IMG/VR virus record: IMGVR_UViG_3300017971_000066 | Coordinates: 1 to 52,866 of that record | Length of the DNA: 52,866 nt | Reading direction: 5' to 3' (one strand) | Source: a virus | In this document: one piece after another, positions 1 to 9,182 of the stretch | Layout: the number at the start of each line of letters is the position of its first letter | How positions within the stretch are numbered: position 1 is the first letter of the stretch | The notes under the pieces: generated by a model | Databases searched by the model: none | What the model was told of the DNA's origin: nothing | What the model saw: only the letters and a program-made list of their open reading frames with translations | Program-made: the position numbers and the translations under genes

Positions 1-123
1 CATAAGCAGTGCTAATATTTCCAGCACCTTCATCTATTTCGACTTCAGAGTATGTACCATACGCATTTGCAGTCGTACCTGTGGCTGCTGACTGTTTAAG
101 AACTTTATTGTAAGAACCATTAG
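1..123. repeat. Terminal direct repeat, copy 1 (assembly overlap)
   Basis: These 123 bases are identical to the last 123 bases of the window (52744-52866). The repeat lies inside a coding sequence that stays in frame when the copies are merged, so it is best read as the overlap left when a circular or circularly permuted molecule was assembled. A true short terminal repeat at this point is unlikely because it would split a fibre gene. Confidence 0.95.
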
Positions 124-2683
124 CAGCAGAGGTTACACCTGCATTATTTTCATAACACATATTAAGAGAACCATAAGCAGCACCTACAACTGTAGTAGAC
201 GTGCCATATGATTGTGCAGTATTATAAGTCCCAACTAAGGTAGAAACAGTACCAGAGCTATGACTAGCATTACTGACCATATAACTGCCGTAGATTAAAT
301 CTGAATCCCCTGTTGCAGTAATGTTAACAACTACTCCACCGATACGGTGCTCATTATTTACGTCACCCCCAGTAGCAGACGAATCTATATCAATATTAAT
401 ACCACGATGCCATGTGTCTGTTGTAGTAGCTACATCACCCGAAATAGCATAAGTCAGTAGGAACGCATTATACCCAGCATCAGCGACTGTATCTCCTTGG
501 GAGTACATTTCAAGACGACCATCAGGATAAAATATCCAAGGAAGATTAGCTCCGGGTAGATTTTGTGGGCGTATTCTAAAGGTGTCATTATACAAATATG
601 CTTGCCAATACTCATTGTCTGTATCAGCAGTTGCACCGTTATAAAAGTAAGCTGACCCACCTTGAAGAGCATCTGCACCGTAAAGGTACAAGTTTCCAGA
701 AGTAGTGTCCGACTCACCAACAAAAACGGAGCCGCCTTTAATAGTAGCATTAGCACTCGCTACGATATTTTGAGAGTTCTGTACAGTCAATGCAGTAGTC
801 TTTGCAGCCGTACCAGTCGATATTACTAATTCACCAGCAGACTCATCCCAGTGTAACCATGTGTTGCCGGCAGCAGCTATTTCAGTATCGTTAGCCTGAG
901 TTGCATGATTAGAAGCATATAACTTAACGTTACCGCCTTGTCCTGCTGTCCAACTACCATTGATGTGCAACATACCATCGTTGATGGAATTAAGAAGTAC
1001 ACCAGTATCTGCGGATGTCCCATCTCCTATGTTGACAGAACCTGCGTAAACACTAAGTGATCTGGTTTTAGTACCAGTACCACCACTAAGAGTTAACGTA
1101 CCTGCTGACTCATCCCAGTGCATGAAAGTCTGATTATCAGACTTAAGCAGCATATCGCTACCATTAGTATCAGTGCTACCACGTAAAGTAATAGCTGCAC
1201 CATCGCCAGCTACGTTACCTCCGCTTATTGTTAAAGCAGCAGCCGTGTCTATTTTTACAATGGCATAGTCTGTCGCAGTTGTTCCGAAATAAGTTTGACC
1301 ATCATGAACATTTAGTCTTTCACCAGTGCAATTATCATCAATACCGATAGAAGTGAAGGCACCATTAACTGTTAAATCATAGTTCTGGACTAAATTACCA
1401 GCTTGATCCCATGAAGCAAAAGTAGTTGAAGCGTTTTGCTGCAATAACAAGTCATCATTATTAACAACCCAGCGATACTGCTCAACAGTGGTGTCATAGT
1501 CAGCAGAAGTGAACAGGGAAATACTGCCGCCAGTTGCTATACCAGTACCATCACCACGAACATTAATAACGCCGCGAGTTGTATCGTTAACACCAACTTC
1601 AAGGCTACCTCCTAAGACATCCACATCACCGGCAAATGTTGCAGCTTGAGAAGAATCAATGGTAAGTGCTGTTGTTTTCGCACCTGTGCCAGTCAGTAAT
1701 TCAAGACTACCAGCAGACTCATCCCATCTTAAGAATGCATTAGTACCTGCTCTAAGGCTCATATCGTTAGCAGCTGAAGCATGAGCGCTGCCATACATCA
1801 ATATATTGGAACCAGTGTTAGCATTTGATGTTGAAGAAATCTGAAGAGCACCGTCAGAGTTTCTAGTGACTAAGGCCGCTGTAGCTGCGCTAGTGTTATC
1901 ACCAATACTAACTTTAGTATCTGCAACAACAAGACGAATTCCAGTGGCATTATCATCAATACCAACAGAAGTGAAAGCACCATCAACAGTAAAATTTGAA
2001 GCCCAGATACAATCACCATCATTGTATATTGTGGCGTAATCAAGATCAGAGTTACCCAGTACAAGGTTGTCACTATCGATTCTAAAGTTATGCCAGCTTA
2101 TAACTCCGTCTTGATCTCCGGCAGTATAAAGATATAAAGACCCTCCGTTGGTAGCTCCCGTTGCGCCACCGAAAATGTATACCGACCCTTTTTTAACATC
2201 GTTAATGCCGACTTGAAGTGTGGATACAGTAGAGCCGCCTTGTATGCTAACAGTGCCATCGCTTTCTAAATAAAGATAATCATCGTCTGTGTTTGGGCCA
2301 AGCCTAAAACCATCAGCAAAACTATGTAGTACCCAATAGTCAATAGTGGTGTCATAGTCAGCGGTTGTATACAGCCGAAATTCAGGTTGTTGCAAAAGAG
2401 TTGCACCTGCATACAGCGATAAGATTCCTTTTTCAGTATCGTTTGTTCCTATTGTCACATCGCCAGTGAAAGCACAAGACTCATCACTACCGACAGTCAA
2501 CCATGTGGCATCAGAATTATCCACTATGCCTGGTATGACATAATTTCCGCCGGCAGTCGTACCATCGCCGATGAACAGCTTCTTGCCATCGGTGGTGTAG
2601 ACCAGCTCGCCCTGCAGCGGGATGCCGAGCGTCGTCGTCCTGGCTGACTCAAGCCCGCGCAGTATTCTCAGGTGGTTTGACAT
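1..2683 (-). CDS. Large tail fibre protein, N-terminal 894 codons (continues across contig join)
   Basis: Translation starts at ATG 2681-2683 (MSNHLRILRGLESAR) and stays open to position 1. When the terminal repeat is merged it continues at 52743 and stops at 51989: 3438 nt, 1145 aa. The first ~45 residues (GELVYTTDGKKLFIGDGTT) resemble the head-binding N-terminal domain of Mtd-type fibres. The rest is a repetitive beta-rich shaft low in Cys and Lys. Blocks of the form hWDESAGxLxLxxGTGxKT recur near 784-864, 1071-1125 and 1678-1740, and FTSxGIDDNxT recurs twice. The same modules occur in the fibre at 20232-22280. It sits 3 nt after the gene at 2687-4072. The shaft-coding DNA is visibly more A+T-rich than the N-terminal anchor, which suggests an exchanged shaft. 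Receptor binding is inferred. Confidence 0.85.
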   Translation of the reverse strand, partial: MSNHLRILRGLESARTTTLGIPLQGELVYTTDGKKLFIGDGTTAGGNYVIPGIVDNSDATWLTVGSDESCAFTGDVTIGTNDTEKGILSLYAGATLLQQPEFRLYTTADYDTTIDYWVLHSFADGFRLGPNTDDDYLYLESDGTVSIQGGSTVSTLQVGINDVKKGSVYIFGGATGATNGGSLYLYTAGDQDGVISWHNFRIDSDNLVLGNSDLDYATIYNDGDCIWASNFTVDGAFTSVGIDDNATGIRLVVADTKVSIGDNTSAATAALVTRNSDGALQISSTSNANTGSNILMYGSAHASAANDMSLRAGTNAFLRWDESAGSLELLTGTGAKTTALTIDSSQAATFAGDVDVLGGSLEVGVNDTTRGVINVRGDGTGIATGGSISLFTSADYDTTVEQYRWVVNNDDLLLQQNASTTFASWDQAGNLVQNYDLTVNGAFTSIGIDDNCTGERLNVHDGQTYFGTTATDYAIVKIDTAAALTISGGNVAGDGAAITLRGSTDTNGSDMLLKSDNQTFMHWDESAGTLTLSGGTGTKTRSLSVYAGSVNIGDGTSADTGVLLNSINDGMLHINGSWTAGQGGNVKLYASNHATQANDTEIAAAGNTWLHWDESAGELVISTGTAAKTTALTVQNSQNIVASANATIKGGSVFVGESDTTSGNLYLYGADALQGGSAYFYNGATADTDNEYWQAYLYNDTFRIRPQNLPGANLPWIFYPDGRLEMYSQGDTVADAGYNAFLLTYAISGDVATTTDTWHRGINIDIDSSATGGDVNNEHRIGGVVVNITATGDSDLIYGSYMVSNASHSSGTVSTLVGTYNTAQSYGTSTTVVGAAYGSLNMCYENNAGVTSAANGSYNKVLKQSAATGTTANAYGTYSEVEIDEGAGNISTAY

Positions 2684-2686
2684 CGA

Positions 2687-4072
2687 TTAAAAGGTTCCGC
2701 CATCCAACAGATTATTTATTAAAGTTTTTACTGTGCTGGTCGCTGTAGCATCATAGATAGCCACCGAGTCTGCGGCGCCATCAACGGCAGCTGCAACAGA
2801 AAGGTTGTCCACATCTAATTCGAGGGACCGATCAGCAGATAGATCACCACCACCAGCCAGACCACTGTTAGCGTTAGTATTAATGTTGCGAGTATCGAGG
2901 ACATAGCCATCCAGATTTTTCTGTACGACGGTCCACTGGTCGCCGTTACTCAAGACGCCATTGGCCTCGGCAATCAGTACGTCACCAATTTCCAGAACAG
3001 GGTCTGTGCCAGTCGTGAAGTTATAGGTACCGGCTGCGGTAACCGTGTAGGTATCACCGACAGATGATGTGATTGTATTCAGGTTTGGCGAGCCAGCGCC
3101 AGCTGCAGCGGTAGGATCAAAGCCGCCTTTGTAGGTCATTTCTGATGCCAGGGCTGCTGAAATCTCTGCATCGACATAGGCCTTGATTGACTGCTGTGAT
3201 GCTACCTTGGTGGCATCGTTGCCCGTGAACGTGTCATCATCGAGGAACCATGACTTGCCGGATAGGTCTGTGGCGGTATCAGCCGTGTAGCCATTGGTAT
3301 CAATCGCAATCGTGTCGGCTGCAGTCTTGTATAAGAACTGAGAACCTGCACCAGCAGCGCCTGTCATTTGACCAGCAAGAGAAGTCAGTGCCGGGCCTAC
3401 AACCGGGTTGATCGTGACGTTGGACGCCGTGTTGGCGGAATAAGCGGCTGAGAAGTTTAGTGCTACCGTGGTGTTGGTTGCGCCAGCGGTCCCTGCAGCA
3501 GATCCCAGAGTGCCGTCATTAACAGTAGGTAGGTCAGAAGTAAGCGCCAGAGTACCTGTTCCGCCAGGAATGGTATGCGTATTCAGCGTGCCGACGCCGG
3601 CCATGTTACCGGTGGTATCAGCAATGGTGACTACAGAATTCTGAATCAATGTGCCAGATGTGGTGTCCCAGCGAGTTATTGCATTATCGGTTACCGCCGC
3701 ACCTGGACCGGAAACATCGCCAGATCCAGCTGGTGTCGCCCATTGACCATCGCCGCGCCAGAATGTTGAGCTGGTCGCGCCAGTGCCAGAGTTTAGATGT
3801 GATACCGGAAGGTTGCCGCTTACCTGGCTGGCCAGATCCACCGTCGCCGATATGGCGTAAGCGCCAGCGCCGGTTCTGCGCATGAAGCCGTTCGAGCTGA
3901 AGTCACCATCAACCAGCACCGAAGTCGAGCCGATCATAACCGGCGTGTTCGAGCTGTTGGCGATATACAGGTGGTTATCGTTTTCAGTAAAGATTAACTG
4001 ACCGAAGGCGACCGTTCCGACAGACCCAATCGCCGTACTTGTTGATCTTTTTATTCTTAGTTGGTTGGCCAT
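2687..4072 (-). CDS. Tail fibre/appendage protein with Mtd-like N-terminus (461 aa)
   Basis: The N-terminus MANQLRIKRSTSTAIG followed by FGQLIFTENDNHLYI is a second copy of the fibre-anchor pattern seen in the 1145-aa fibre. Next comes a Ser/Thr/Gly/Ala-rich segment containing FWRGDGQWATPAGSGDV, a phrase common in phage fibres. Near residue 300 is an AYVDAEISAALASEMTYKG segment, also typical of fibre and tip proteins. It ends in LLDGGTF, matching the end of its upstream neighbour. Two anchors of the same kind in adjacent genes suggest that both proteins attach to the same virion site. The receptor-binding role is inferred. Confidence 0.75.
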   Translation of the reverse strand: MANQLRIKRSTSTAIGSVGTVAFGQLIFTENDNHLYIANSSNTPVMIGSTSVLVDGDFSSNGFMRRTGAGAYAISATVDLASQVSGNLPVSHLNSGTGATSSTFWRGDGQWATPAGSGDVSGPGAAVTDNAITRWDTTSGTLIQNSVVTIADTTGNMAGVGTLNTHTIPGGTGTLALTSDLPTVNDGTLGSAAGTAGATNTTVALNFSAAYSANTASNVTINPVVGPALTSLAGQMTGAAGAGSQFLYKTAADTIAIDTNGYTADTATDLSGKSWFLDDDTFTGNDATKVASQQSIKAYVDAEISAALASEMTYKGGFDPTAAAGAGSPNLNTITSSVGDTYTVTAAGTYNFTTGTDPVLEIGDVLIAEANGVLSNGDQWTVVQKNLDGYVLDTRNINTNANSGLAGGGDLSADRSLELDVDNLSVAAAVDGAADSVAIYDATATSTVKTLINNLLDGGTF

Positions 4073-4082
4073 ATTTTAGTCC

Positions 4083-4457
4083 TCAGAAGGTTCCGCCATC
4101 AATTATAGTATCTCCATCTTGTGATGCGAGACTGTGTTCATCTACCAGCTTGTCAGCTGTAATGTACTGGATCACAAAACTGTCAGCCGGCCAGACTTGA
4201 GCTATCGTTCCCTCAAGACCCCGCGTCATGCCAGTGATCGTATAAGGACCAGTGCCTGTCCTGCCGGTGTAAGAAACTACCTCAAATTTGGTCGGTGCAG
4301 AAAGTGAATCGGTTATGGTTGCCCAGGCTATGCCGCCAGCTGGATCTGGTGGCGTGGTCCATGGAGCGATAGCCGCTGCAATATCCATCGTGGATGATGC
4401 CTGCAACGTCTGCGTGGTTGTCTTTGATTGTACGAAATTGTTCCAGCTCGCTGCCAT
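4083..4457 (-). CDS. Small tail-associated protein ending in DGGTF (124 aa)
   Basis: I do not recognise a named family. The protein begins MAASWNNFVQSKTTTQ, carries a central stretch FEVVSYTGRTGTGPYTITG typical of small beta-structured phage tail proteins, and ends in DTIIDGGTF. Its ATG overlaps the stop of the upstream gene (TAATG), which indicates translational coupling in the tail operon. It may be a chaperone or tip component for the neighbouring fibres, but this is inferred from position only. Confidence 0.7.
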   Translation of the reverse strand: MAASWNNFVQSKTTTQTLQASSTMDIAAAIAPWTTPPDPAGGIAWATITDSLSAPTKFEVVSYTGRTGTGPYTITGMTRGLEGTIAQVWPADSFVIQYITADKLVDEHSLASQDGDTIIDGGTF

Positions 4458-5026
4458 TATGACCTCTGGATAGTAAATGAACCGTTACCGTTATCATTCC
4501 TATCGAGCGTGTAGTCGTCGTTGGTGATCTGGGTACCGTCGTTGTTGTAAGTATTAGGTTTGTTGACATCAAGATCCAGTCTGCGCCACATTTCATCAGA
4601 CCTGTTATTGATATCTGAAAGCTGTGTCTGCTCTTCTGGGCTTAGTCCTGAACCGACAGATACAAGCTGTAGACCGAGAGAGTTTGACGGTACAACAGAG
4701 CAACCGTTGGTGTTCACATATACGTCAATAAAGTTATTATTCGACCCTTTTAGATCGCAGCGCACAGCGGAGCCAGATATGGTTACCGTATAGCCATTGA
4801 TGATTTCATCGAACGGTGGATAATCCGCGCCAGCGAAATCAAGCCTGGCATTATCGTGTGCCAAGATTTGTTCTGCCCATAAACCATCAACAAATGATGA
4901 CTCAAGGCGTCTGATCTCGATCAAAAAGTCGGACATCTGCAGCTCATAACGATCACCCGACACCAGATTTAAGTCTGATGTCGGGATCGTTATTAACTTA
5001 GTCGTCCAGTTGACTGAATAGGCCAT
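4457..5026 (-). CDS. Virion-associated protein (189 aa)
   Basis: This is a soluble protein with N-terminal beta-strand-like segments (YSVNWTTKLITIPTSDL) and a short predicted helix SPEEQTQLSDINNRSDEMWRR followed by LDLDVNKPNTY. That last segment resembles C-terminal tails of small structural proteins in many tailed phages. It overlaps both neighbours by 1 nt at stop/start junctions. The function is unknown; a tail or baseplate component is inferred from the gene block. Confidence 0.7.
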   Translation of the reverse strand: MAYSVNWTTKLITIPTSDLNLVSGDRYELQMSDFLIEIRRLESSFVDGLWAEQILAHDNARLDFAGADYPPFDEIINGYTVTISGSAVRCDLKGSNNNFIDVYVNTNGCSVVPSNSLGLQLVSVGSGLSPEEQTQLSDINNRSDEMWRRLDLDVNKPNTYNNDGTQITNDDYTLDRNDNGNGSFTIQRS

Positions 5027-6816
5027 TAGGTCTGATCTTCAAGTACCACTGTGACTGAAACCGAGTTTGATCCTACCCCTGTAAAGGATATGGGTACAGG
5101 CTTATCTGGTGTAGTCTCATCACCATGACGGACCCAGCCAATGAAGTCGCGTGTACCAGAGGCGAATACAAAGGTGTTGCTCGCTGTCTTGGTAGTGCCT
5201 CCGCCTGTTGCGGACTCGTACAAGAAGGCTACCAGAATATCATCGGCTGCCACGATATTGCTATTCAGCGTACCGCCGTTCAGTGTTCCGCCTAGTGTGA
5301 ATGTGGTGCTTGTACGGGAGGTGTACTCGTAGAAGGTAATGAAGGTATCACCAGAGTGCTGCACACCAACATAGCCTGCTGCAGGCTCGTCTGAATCAAT
5401 CGCAGCGACAGTGATAGTTGTTCCGCCAGTAGTCTCGCCACCAGTTGCAGAATACTTATCGTAATCTGGTGAACTGAGGACAGGATCTTTTTCCGCCAGG
5501 AAGACGCGTGGATCATCGCCAGCATTACCGACTTCGACATTCACCGTCAGTGTTACGTTCTGAGGAACAGTAGGCTGCTGATTATCCAGAGAGGTAACAG
5601 AATCACCGAATTCCAATTCGCCAGCGCTGATACCAACGCCGAACGCGGCGATCCAAGCAGAGCCGTAGAACTGGCCGATCCAGTTGGCATTGGTAGCAAG
5701 AGCGCTTGATGCTTCAGACATAGCCTGGGAACCAGTCGCACCTGATAGAGTTACCGTAGCATCTGGCGGAACACCCGTTTCCAAGTGAATGACCATGCGC
5801 GTGTTTGATGAGCCTGCCGTGTTACGAACACCCATCAGCGTACCTGTACCGGCTGTAGCACCTGTGCCCCACGATACTTGTTCGTCCTGTACCCAAGTGC
5901 CAGAACCGGAAGTCAAGTTGTCACAGTCATAGACGCGTGCGGTCCACAAGTCACCATCAAAACCCCAAGGCGTGTTGGTGGTGTTGTAAGCAAACATCGA
6001 TTTAACGCGCTGATACAGTGATTTCTTATCAGCGTTACCGACGCCCACATAAGACAGGGTGCCGACGAATTCTTTGTCGCCGTTACCATCAACATCGATC
6101 AGGTCGATACCCTGCAGCCCGGTAGTAATAGAGCCCCAGGTATTTACGGTCGCTTCAGCAGTGTCGTTCTGCGAATCAGCAAAGGTGTTAATCGCCGCGA
6201 CTTTTTCACCAAGACCCAGCGTGGTTTCCCATACGGAATAGGTATCGCCCCAGTGGGCCGCTTTCACATTGACGCGAGAGCCGTCTATCTCAGCATCGGC
6301 TGCATAGGTTTTCACCAGTACGCGCAGAAGAGTGGAGCCATCGGTTTGGTTCCAGCCGTTAGCAACATTGCCCCAGAACTCTGTGACAAGCGCGTTGTTC
6401 TGCAAAATCTGCAGCGTGGTGGATGTGTTGGCTACAGAGCCCAGTACGATCAGACCTGAATATCTTTCCAGCTCGGCAGAAGCGTTCTGCTGCTCTACTG
6501 AGCCGCCAAAGAAATATTGTGCCGCCGTGTCATCGATATTGTATCGGACACCGTAGTTGGTGGTGTGATCCTGCAAGGTAATGATGGTACCCAAGGCCGC
6601 CGATGTGCTGGGGTTTGGTTTTGCCAGGTTGACCAGATCATCTGAACTGGTAGTGAAGTCCCATACCTTGTGTTGTAGTGCTCTATCGAGCCAGGTCACA
6701 TGGAATGTATCGGTACCGGAAACGTATCGAACATCACCGGTTGCACTGATACTGAACTGCGTTAAAAACGCGGCTACAGCGGTTGTCGCCGTAGCACCTA
6801 CGTCATAAATAGCCAT
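5026..6816 (-). CDS. Large structural (tail) protein, 596 aa
   Basis: The protein is Gly/Thr/Ser/Asn-rich and beta-rich, without signal peptide or membrane segment. Near residue 240 there is an acidic loop DVDGNGDKEF that resembles a calcium-binding DxDxNGD loop. The C-terminal third (TVTLSGATGSQ, FTGVGSNSVSVTVVLEDQT) looks like Ig-like or jelly-roll strands. A clear Shine-Dalgarno (AGGAGAAG) precedes the ATG at 6816. It is co-transcribed with small proteins at both ends. Its role as a virion structural or tail-tip protein is inferred from composition and context. Confidence 0.7.
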   Translation of the reverse strand: MAIYDVGATATTAVAAFLTQFSISATGDVRYVSGTDTFHVTWLDRALQHKVWDFTTSSDDLVNLAKPNPSTSAALGTIITLQDHTTNYGVRYNIDDTAAQYFFGGSVEQQNASAELERYSGLIVLGSVANTSTTLQILQNNALVTEFWGNVANGWNQTDGSTLLRVLVKTYAADAEIDGSRVNVKAAHWGDTYSVWETTLGLGEKVAAINTFADSQNDTAEATVNTWGSITTGLQGIDLIDVDGNGDKEFVGTLSYVGVGNADKKSLYQRVKSMFAYNTTNTPWGFDGDLWTARVYDCDNLTSGSGTWVQDEQVSWGTGATAGTGTLMGVRNTAGSSNTRMVIHLETGVPPDATVTLSGATGSQAMSEASSALATNANWIGQFYGSAWIAAFGVGISAGELEFGDSVTSLDNQQPTVPQNVTLTVNVEVGNAGDDPRVFLAEKDPVLSSPDYDKYSATGGETTGGTTITVAAIDSDEPAAGYVGVQHSGDTFITFYEYTSRTSTTFTLGGTLNGGTLNSNIVAADDILVAFLYESATGGGTTKTASNTFVFASGTRDFIGWVRHGDETTPDKPVPISFTGVGSNSVSVTVVLEDQT

Positions 6817-6832
6817 TTATTCTTCTCCTGAT

Positions 6833-8536
6833 TTAGACTCTTTTTAATCTGACCGTTATTGAAAAACCACTACTGGTGTATTGCCCATTAATGTCAGCCG
6901 GAACATAATCTTCCCCTGACAGATCCATATCTCTCGCCCAGCCTGTGACGTTAGTGTCAGCGTCATAGTCGATCTGGGTACTAATCACACCCGAAGCATT
7001 TGTCGCCCCATTGAGATAGACAGTGCCAGTATCGCCCACCTTGTGTAGGTAGACTCTTGATGTGGTACCGATTGCGCTACCTGTTACGTCATCAAGCACA
7101 GTTACCTGCAGGGTGATCTGGTTCGCGGTTACATTTACTGTAGCGGTTGATCCGCTTGGCAAAGCAACAGATGGCACAGACGCACCGTCTGCCACCGAAA
7201 TATTAAACGTACCGCTGGCGGCATTAATAAACAGCGCCTCATTGCCGTTGGCTGTCGATCCCTCGTAATACGGGGTAATCGGGCTACCAGTCGCACCAGC
7301 TCTGAAACCAGACAGCGTGTTACTCCATGAGTAGGTCGCAGCAGATCCGGTCAGCTCCACGGCGTACTGGGTATTAGTTGAATGTTTGGTCAGTGAACAT
7401 TTGTCCACTTTGTTCGTATTGGCGGTGGTCAGTACGGCATCACTGGTAACGGTTGAATCACTTACGCTCCAACTGTCCACTTCACCAGTGACTGTAATCT
7501 GGCCGCAACCTACAGCAGCACATCCGTTCGATGTGTTACCTATCGTTATGGAAGTCCGTGATGTCAGAACCACATTATCCAGTGTCTGGCCCGTTGCCGT
7601 GGTGACCGTACCGGGGCCATAAATTGAACCGCCACTCATCGAGAACGATGTAGCCGATGACGTGTCCATATTGACTCCCACGCCGCCAGCTGTTCCGATG
7701 GTGGAGTTTGTCAGGGTATGGGAGCCGGTAAAGTCACAGGTATAGGTGTAGGTCGAGTCCAGCACCGTGTCAGTGAACACCATTGTTTCACCGTCTGATA
7801 CCTGACTTGAGCCATCAAACTCGATATTGCCCTGCGCAAAGATAATCCCGTTTTCGTTAGAAAGAATACCTACTTTATTAGTATCTTGCGCGTTAAATGA
7901 TTCAAGAAATAATGCATCACTGGTAGTGGAGCCGGTGAATGTCAGGCCGTCACCGATGTCGTAGGCGTCAATAACAAAGTTGGCAAAACGTGTAGTCGCC
8001 GTGCCCACGTCTGTAACCACACCAAACTCGGTAATGTTACCAATCTGGGGTGTACCTGCGTCATCAGTAGTGAATCGGGTGGATAGGTCAATAGAGATTG
8101 CCCATTTTTTAAACCCGCCTAAATATGTGTCAGAACCAGCGATATTCCAAAAGCCTCGGTTCGTGCCGTCACCCAGCATCATCTGGTAGCCGCCGCTTGC
8201 CTCAGTTAAGAGTGAGCCTGATGCAAGAAACGTAGACCATGCCCAAAACAACCCACCGGGAATTTTTACTGTGCCGGAGCCGGTACTGCCAGACGTAAAA
8301 TCGTAGCTCGTACCTGGGGTGTGTAGCATCATGATGCGTTGTTTGTTGGTCGTGGTTTCAATGGCGTTGGAGCCTTCCACGAACAAGTCGGTAGAACCCA
8401 CCGAGTTCACGATAGACGGAGTACCACCGCCGCCTTCTAGTTTTACGAGTGACCAGTTGGTTGTGTTTTCACAATCCGCACCTGTAGCCCTTGTAACTAC
8501 AGAGAAAGTACCCGATGCGTTAATACTTACAGCCAT
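6833..8536 (-). CDS. Beta-helix-like structural protein, 567 aa
   Basis: After an N-terminal segment (~1-200), residues ~200-450 are a run of short Ser/Thr-rich turns (TYTCDFTGSHTLTNSTIG, TSFSMSGGSIYGPGTVTTA) as expected for a right-handed beta-helix. Residues ~450-567 look like an Ig-like or carboxypeptidase-regulatory-like sandwich (LQVTVLDDVTGSAIGTTSRV, VYLNGATNASGVIS). No catalytic motif is visible. It lies between tail-gene neighbours at 16 nt and 1 nt spacing. A tail-fibre or baseplate surface role is inferred. Confidence 0.7.
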   Translation of the reverse strand: MAVSINASGTFSVVTRATGADCENTTNWSLVKLEGGGGTPSIVNSVGSTDLFVEGSNAIETTTNKQRIMMLHTPGTSYDFTSGSTGSGTVKIPGGLFWAWSTFLASGSLLTEASGGYQMMLGDGTNRGFWNIAGSDTYLGGFKKWAISIDLSTRFTTDDAGTPQIGNITEFGVVTDVGTATTRFANFVIDAYDIGDGLTFTGSTTSDALFLESFNAQDTNKVGILSNENGIIFAQGNIEFDGSSQVSDGETMVFTDTVLDSTYTYTCDFTGSHTLTNSTIGTAGGVGVNMDTSSATSFSMSGGSIYGPGTVTTATGQTLDNVVLTSRTSITIGNTSNGCAAVGCGQITVTGEVDSWSVSDSTVTSDAVLTTANTNKVDKCSLTKHSTNTQYAVELTGSAATYSWSNTLSGFRAGATGSPITPYYEGSTANGNEALFINAASGTFNISVADGASVPSVALPSGSTATVNVTANQITLQVTVLDDVTGSAIGTTSRVYLHKVGDTGTVYLNGATNASGVISTQIDYDADTNVTGWARDMDLSGEDYVPADINGQYTSSGFSITVRLKRV

Positions 8537-8862
8537 CAGATTACCTCAAATATTTTTCCAGTATGATCGCTGACCAACTTACAAATGCCAAGCTGCTGTG
8601 CAGTATGAGCATCGGCATAGGTCATATCACCTTGCCCGGCGGCAATCAGTGTTTCTGTAGTGAAGTCTTCGATATCGATTGTAAACTGGCTGTCATCATC
8701 GAATACGATTGTATCGTTTTCGATCTTATAGTGCTTCAAGACCATGGTAAGAAAATACTGGGACGCTTCTGACGCGGTGTCTGGTATCCGCTGCTGGATG
8801 GTCTGGTTGACCATGAATATATAAGGATATTCATCATTTACATCTGTGTTCTTGATTGCCAT
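8536..8862 (-). CDS. Hypothetical small virion protein (108 aa)
   Basis: This acidic protein (MAIKNTDVNDEYPYIF; FDDDSQFTIDIEDF) matches no family I recognise. It overlaps the start of the 567-aa structural gene by 1 nt and the upstream 106-aa gene by 1 nt, so all three are probably made from one message. The C-terminal half (ADAHTAQQLGICKLVSDHT) is helical in appearance. No membrane segment is visible. Confidence 0.65.
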   Translation of the reverse strand: MAIKNTDVNDEYPYIFMVNQTIQQRIPDTASEASQYFLTMVLKHYKIENDTIVFDDDSQFTIDIEDFTTETLIAAGQGDMTYADAHTAQQLGICKLVSDHTGKIFEVI

Positions 8863-9182
8863 TAAATGAACTCCACATATTCGATGAGATCTTTCCTGTC
8901 GCCAGCTTCGTATCGATGGACATTCATTCTTTTTATCCTGTTGCCTGCAATCTCCTGCAGGATCTGCTGCACCTGATTCATCTGATCAGCATTCATCTGG
9001 TAGATAGTATCAACCGCCTGCTTCATCTGGGTAGCTACTTTCTCTGAATTGTCTGGAACAATAATCGGTGGTGGAGCTTCTGCAGCTGGTGCAACCGGAG
9101 TTGTTTTATTCGGTTTACGCTTGATCCTCGTATTCGATTTCCTCTCAAGCGCCGCCAGCTCTTTCGATGACAGTTGCCTCAT
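8862..9182 (-). CDS. Hypothetical coiled-coil protein (106 aa)
   Basis: The start is taken at ATG 9182 (MRQLSSKELAALERKS) because GGAG lies 8 nt upstream and the ATG overlaps the TGA of the 1568-aa gene. An upstream in-frame GTG at 9191 lacks such support. A basic N-terminus and Pro/Ala linker precede a Gln/Met-rich amphipathic helix (~50-85, MKQAVDTIYQMNADQMNQV). The function is unknown; a small assembly or structural helper is possible. Confidence 0.65.
   Translation of the reverse strand: MRQLSSKELAALERKSNTRIKRKPNKTTPVAPAAEAPPPIIVPDNSEKVATQMKQAVDTIYQMNADQMNQVQQILQEIAGNRIKRMNVHRYEAGDRKDLIEYVEFI

Noticed and set aside
1-123. Terminal repeat as a true phage DNA end (DTR) or attachment site
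   Set aside because: It is short, lies inside a fibre gene, and merging the copies restores a continuous frame; there is no integrase.
2687-4072. Mtd-like fibre start suggested a diversity-generating retroelement
   Set aside because: No reverse transcriptase gene and no template/variable repeat pair were seen anywhere in the window.
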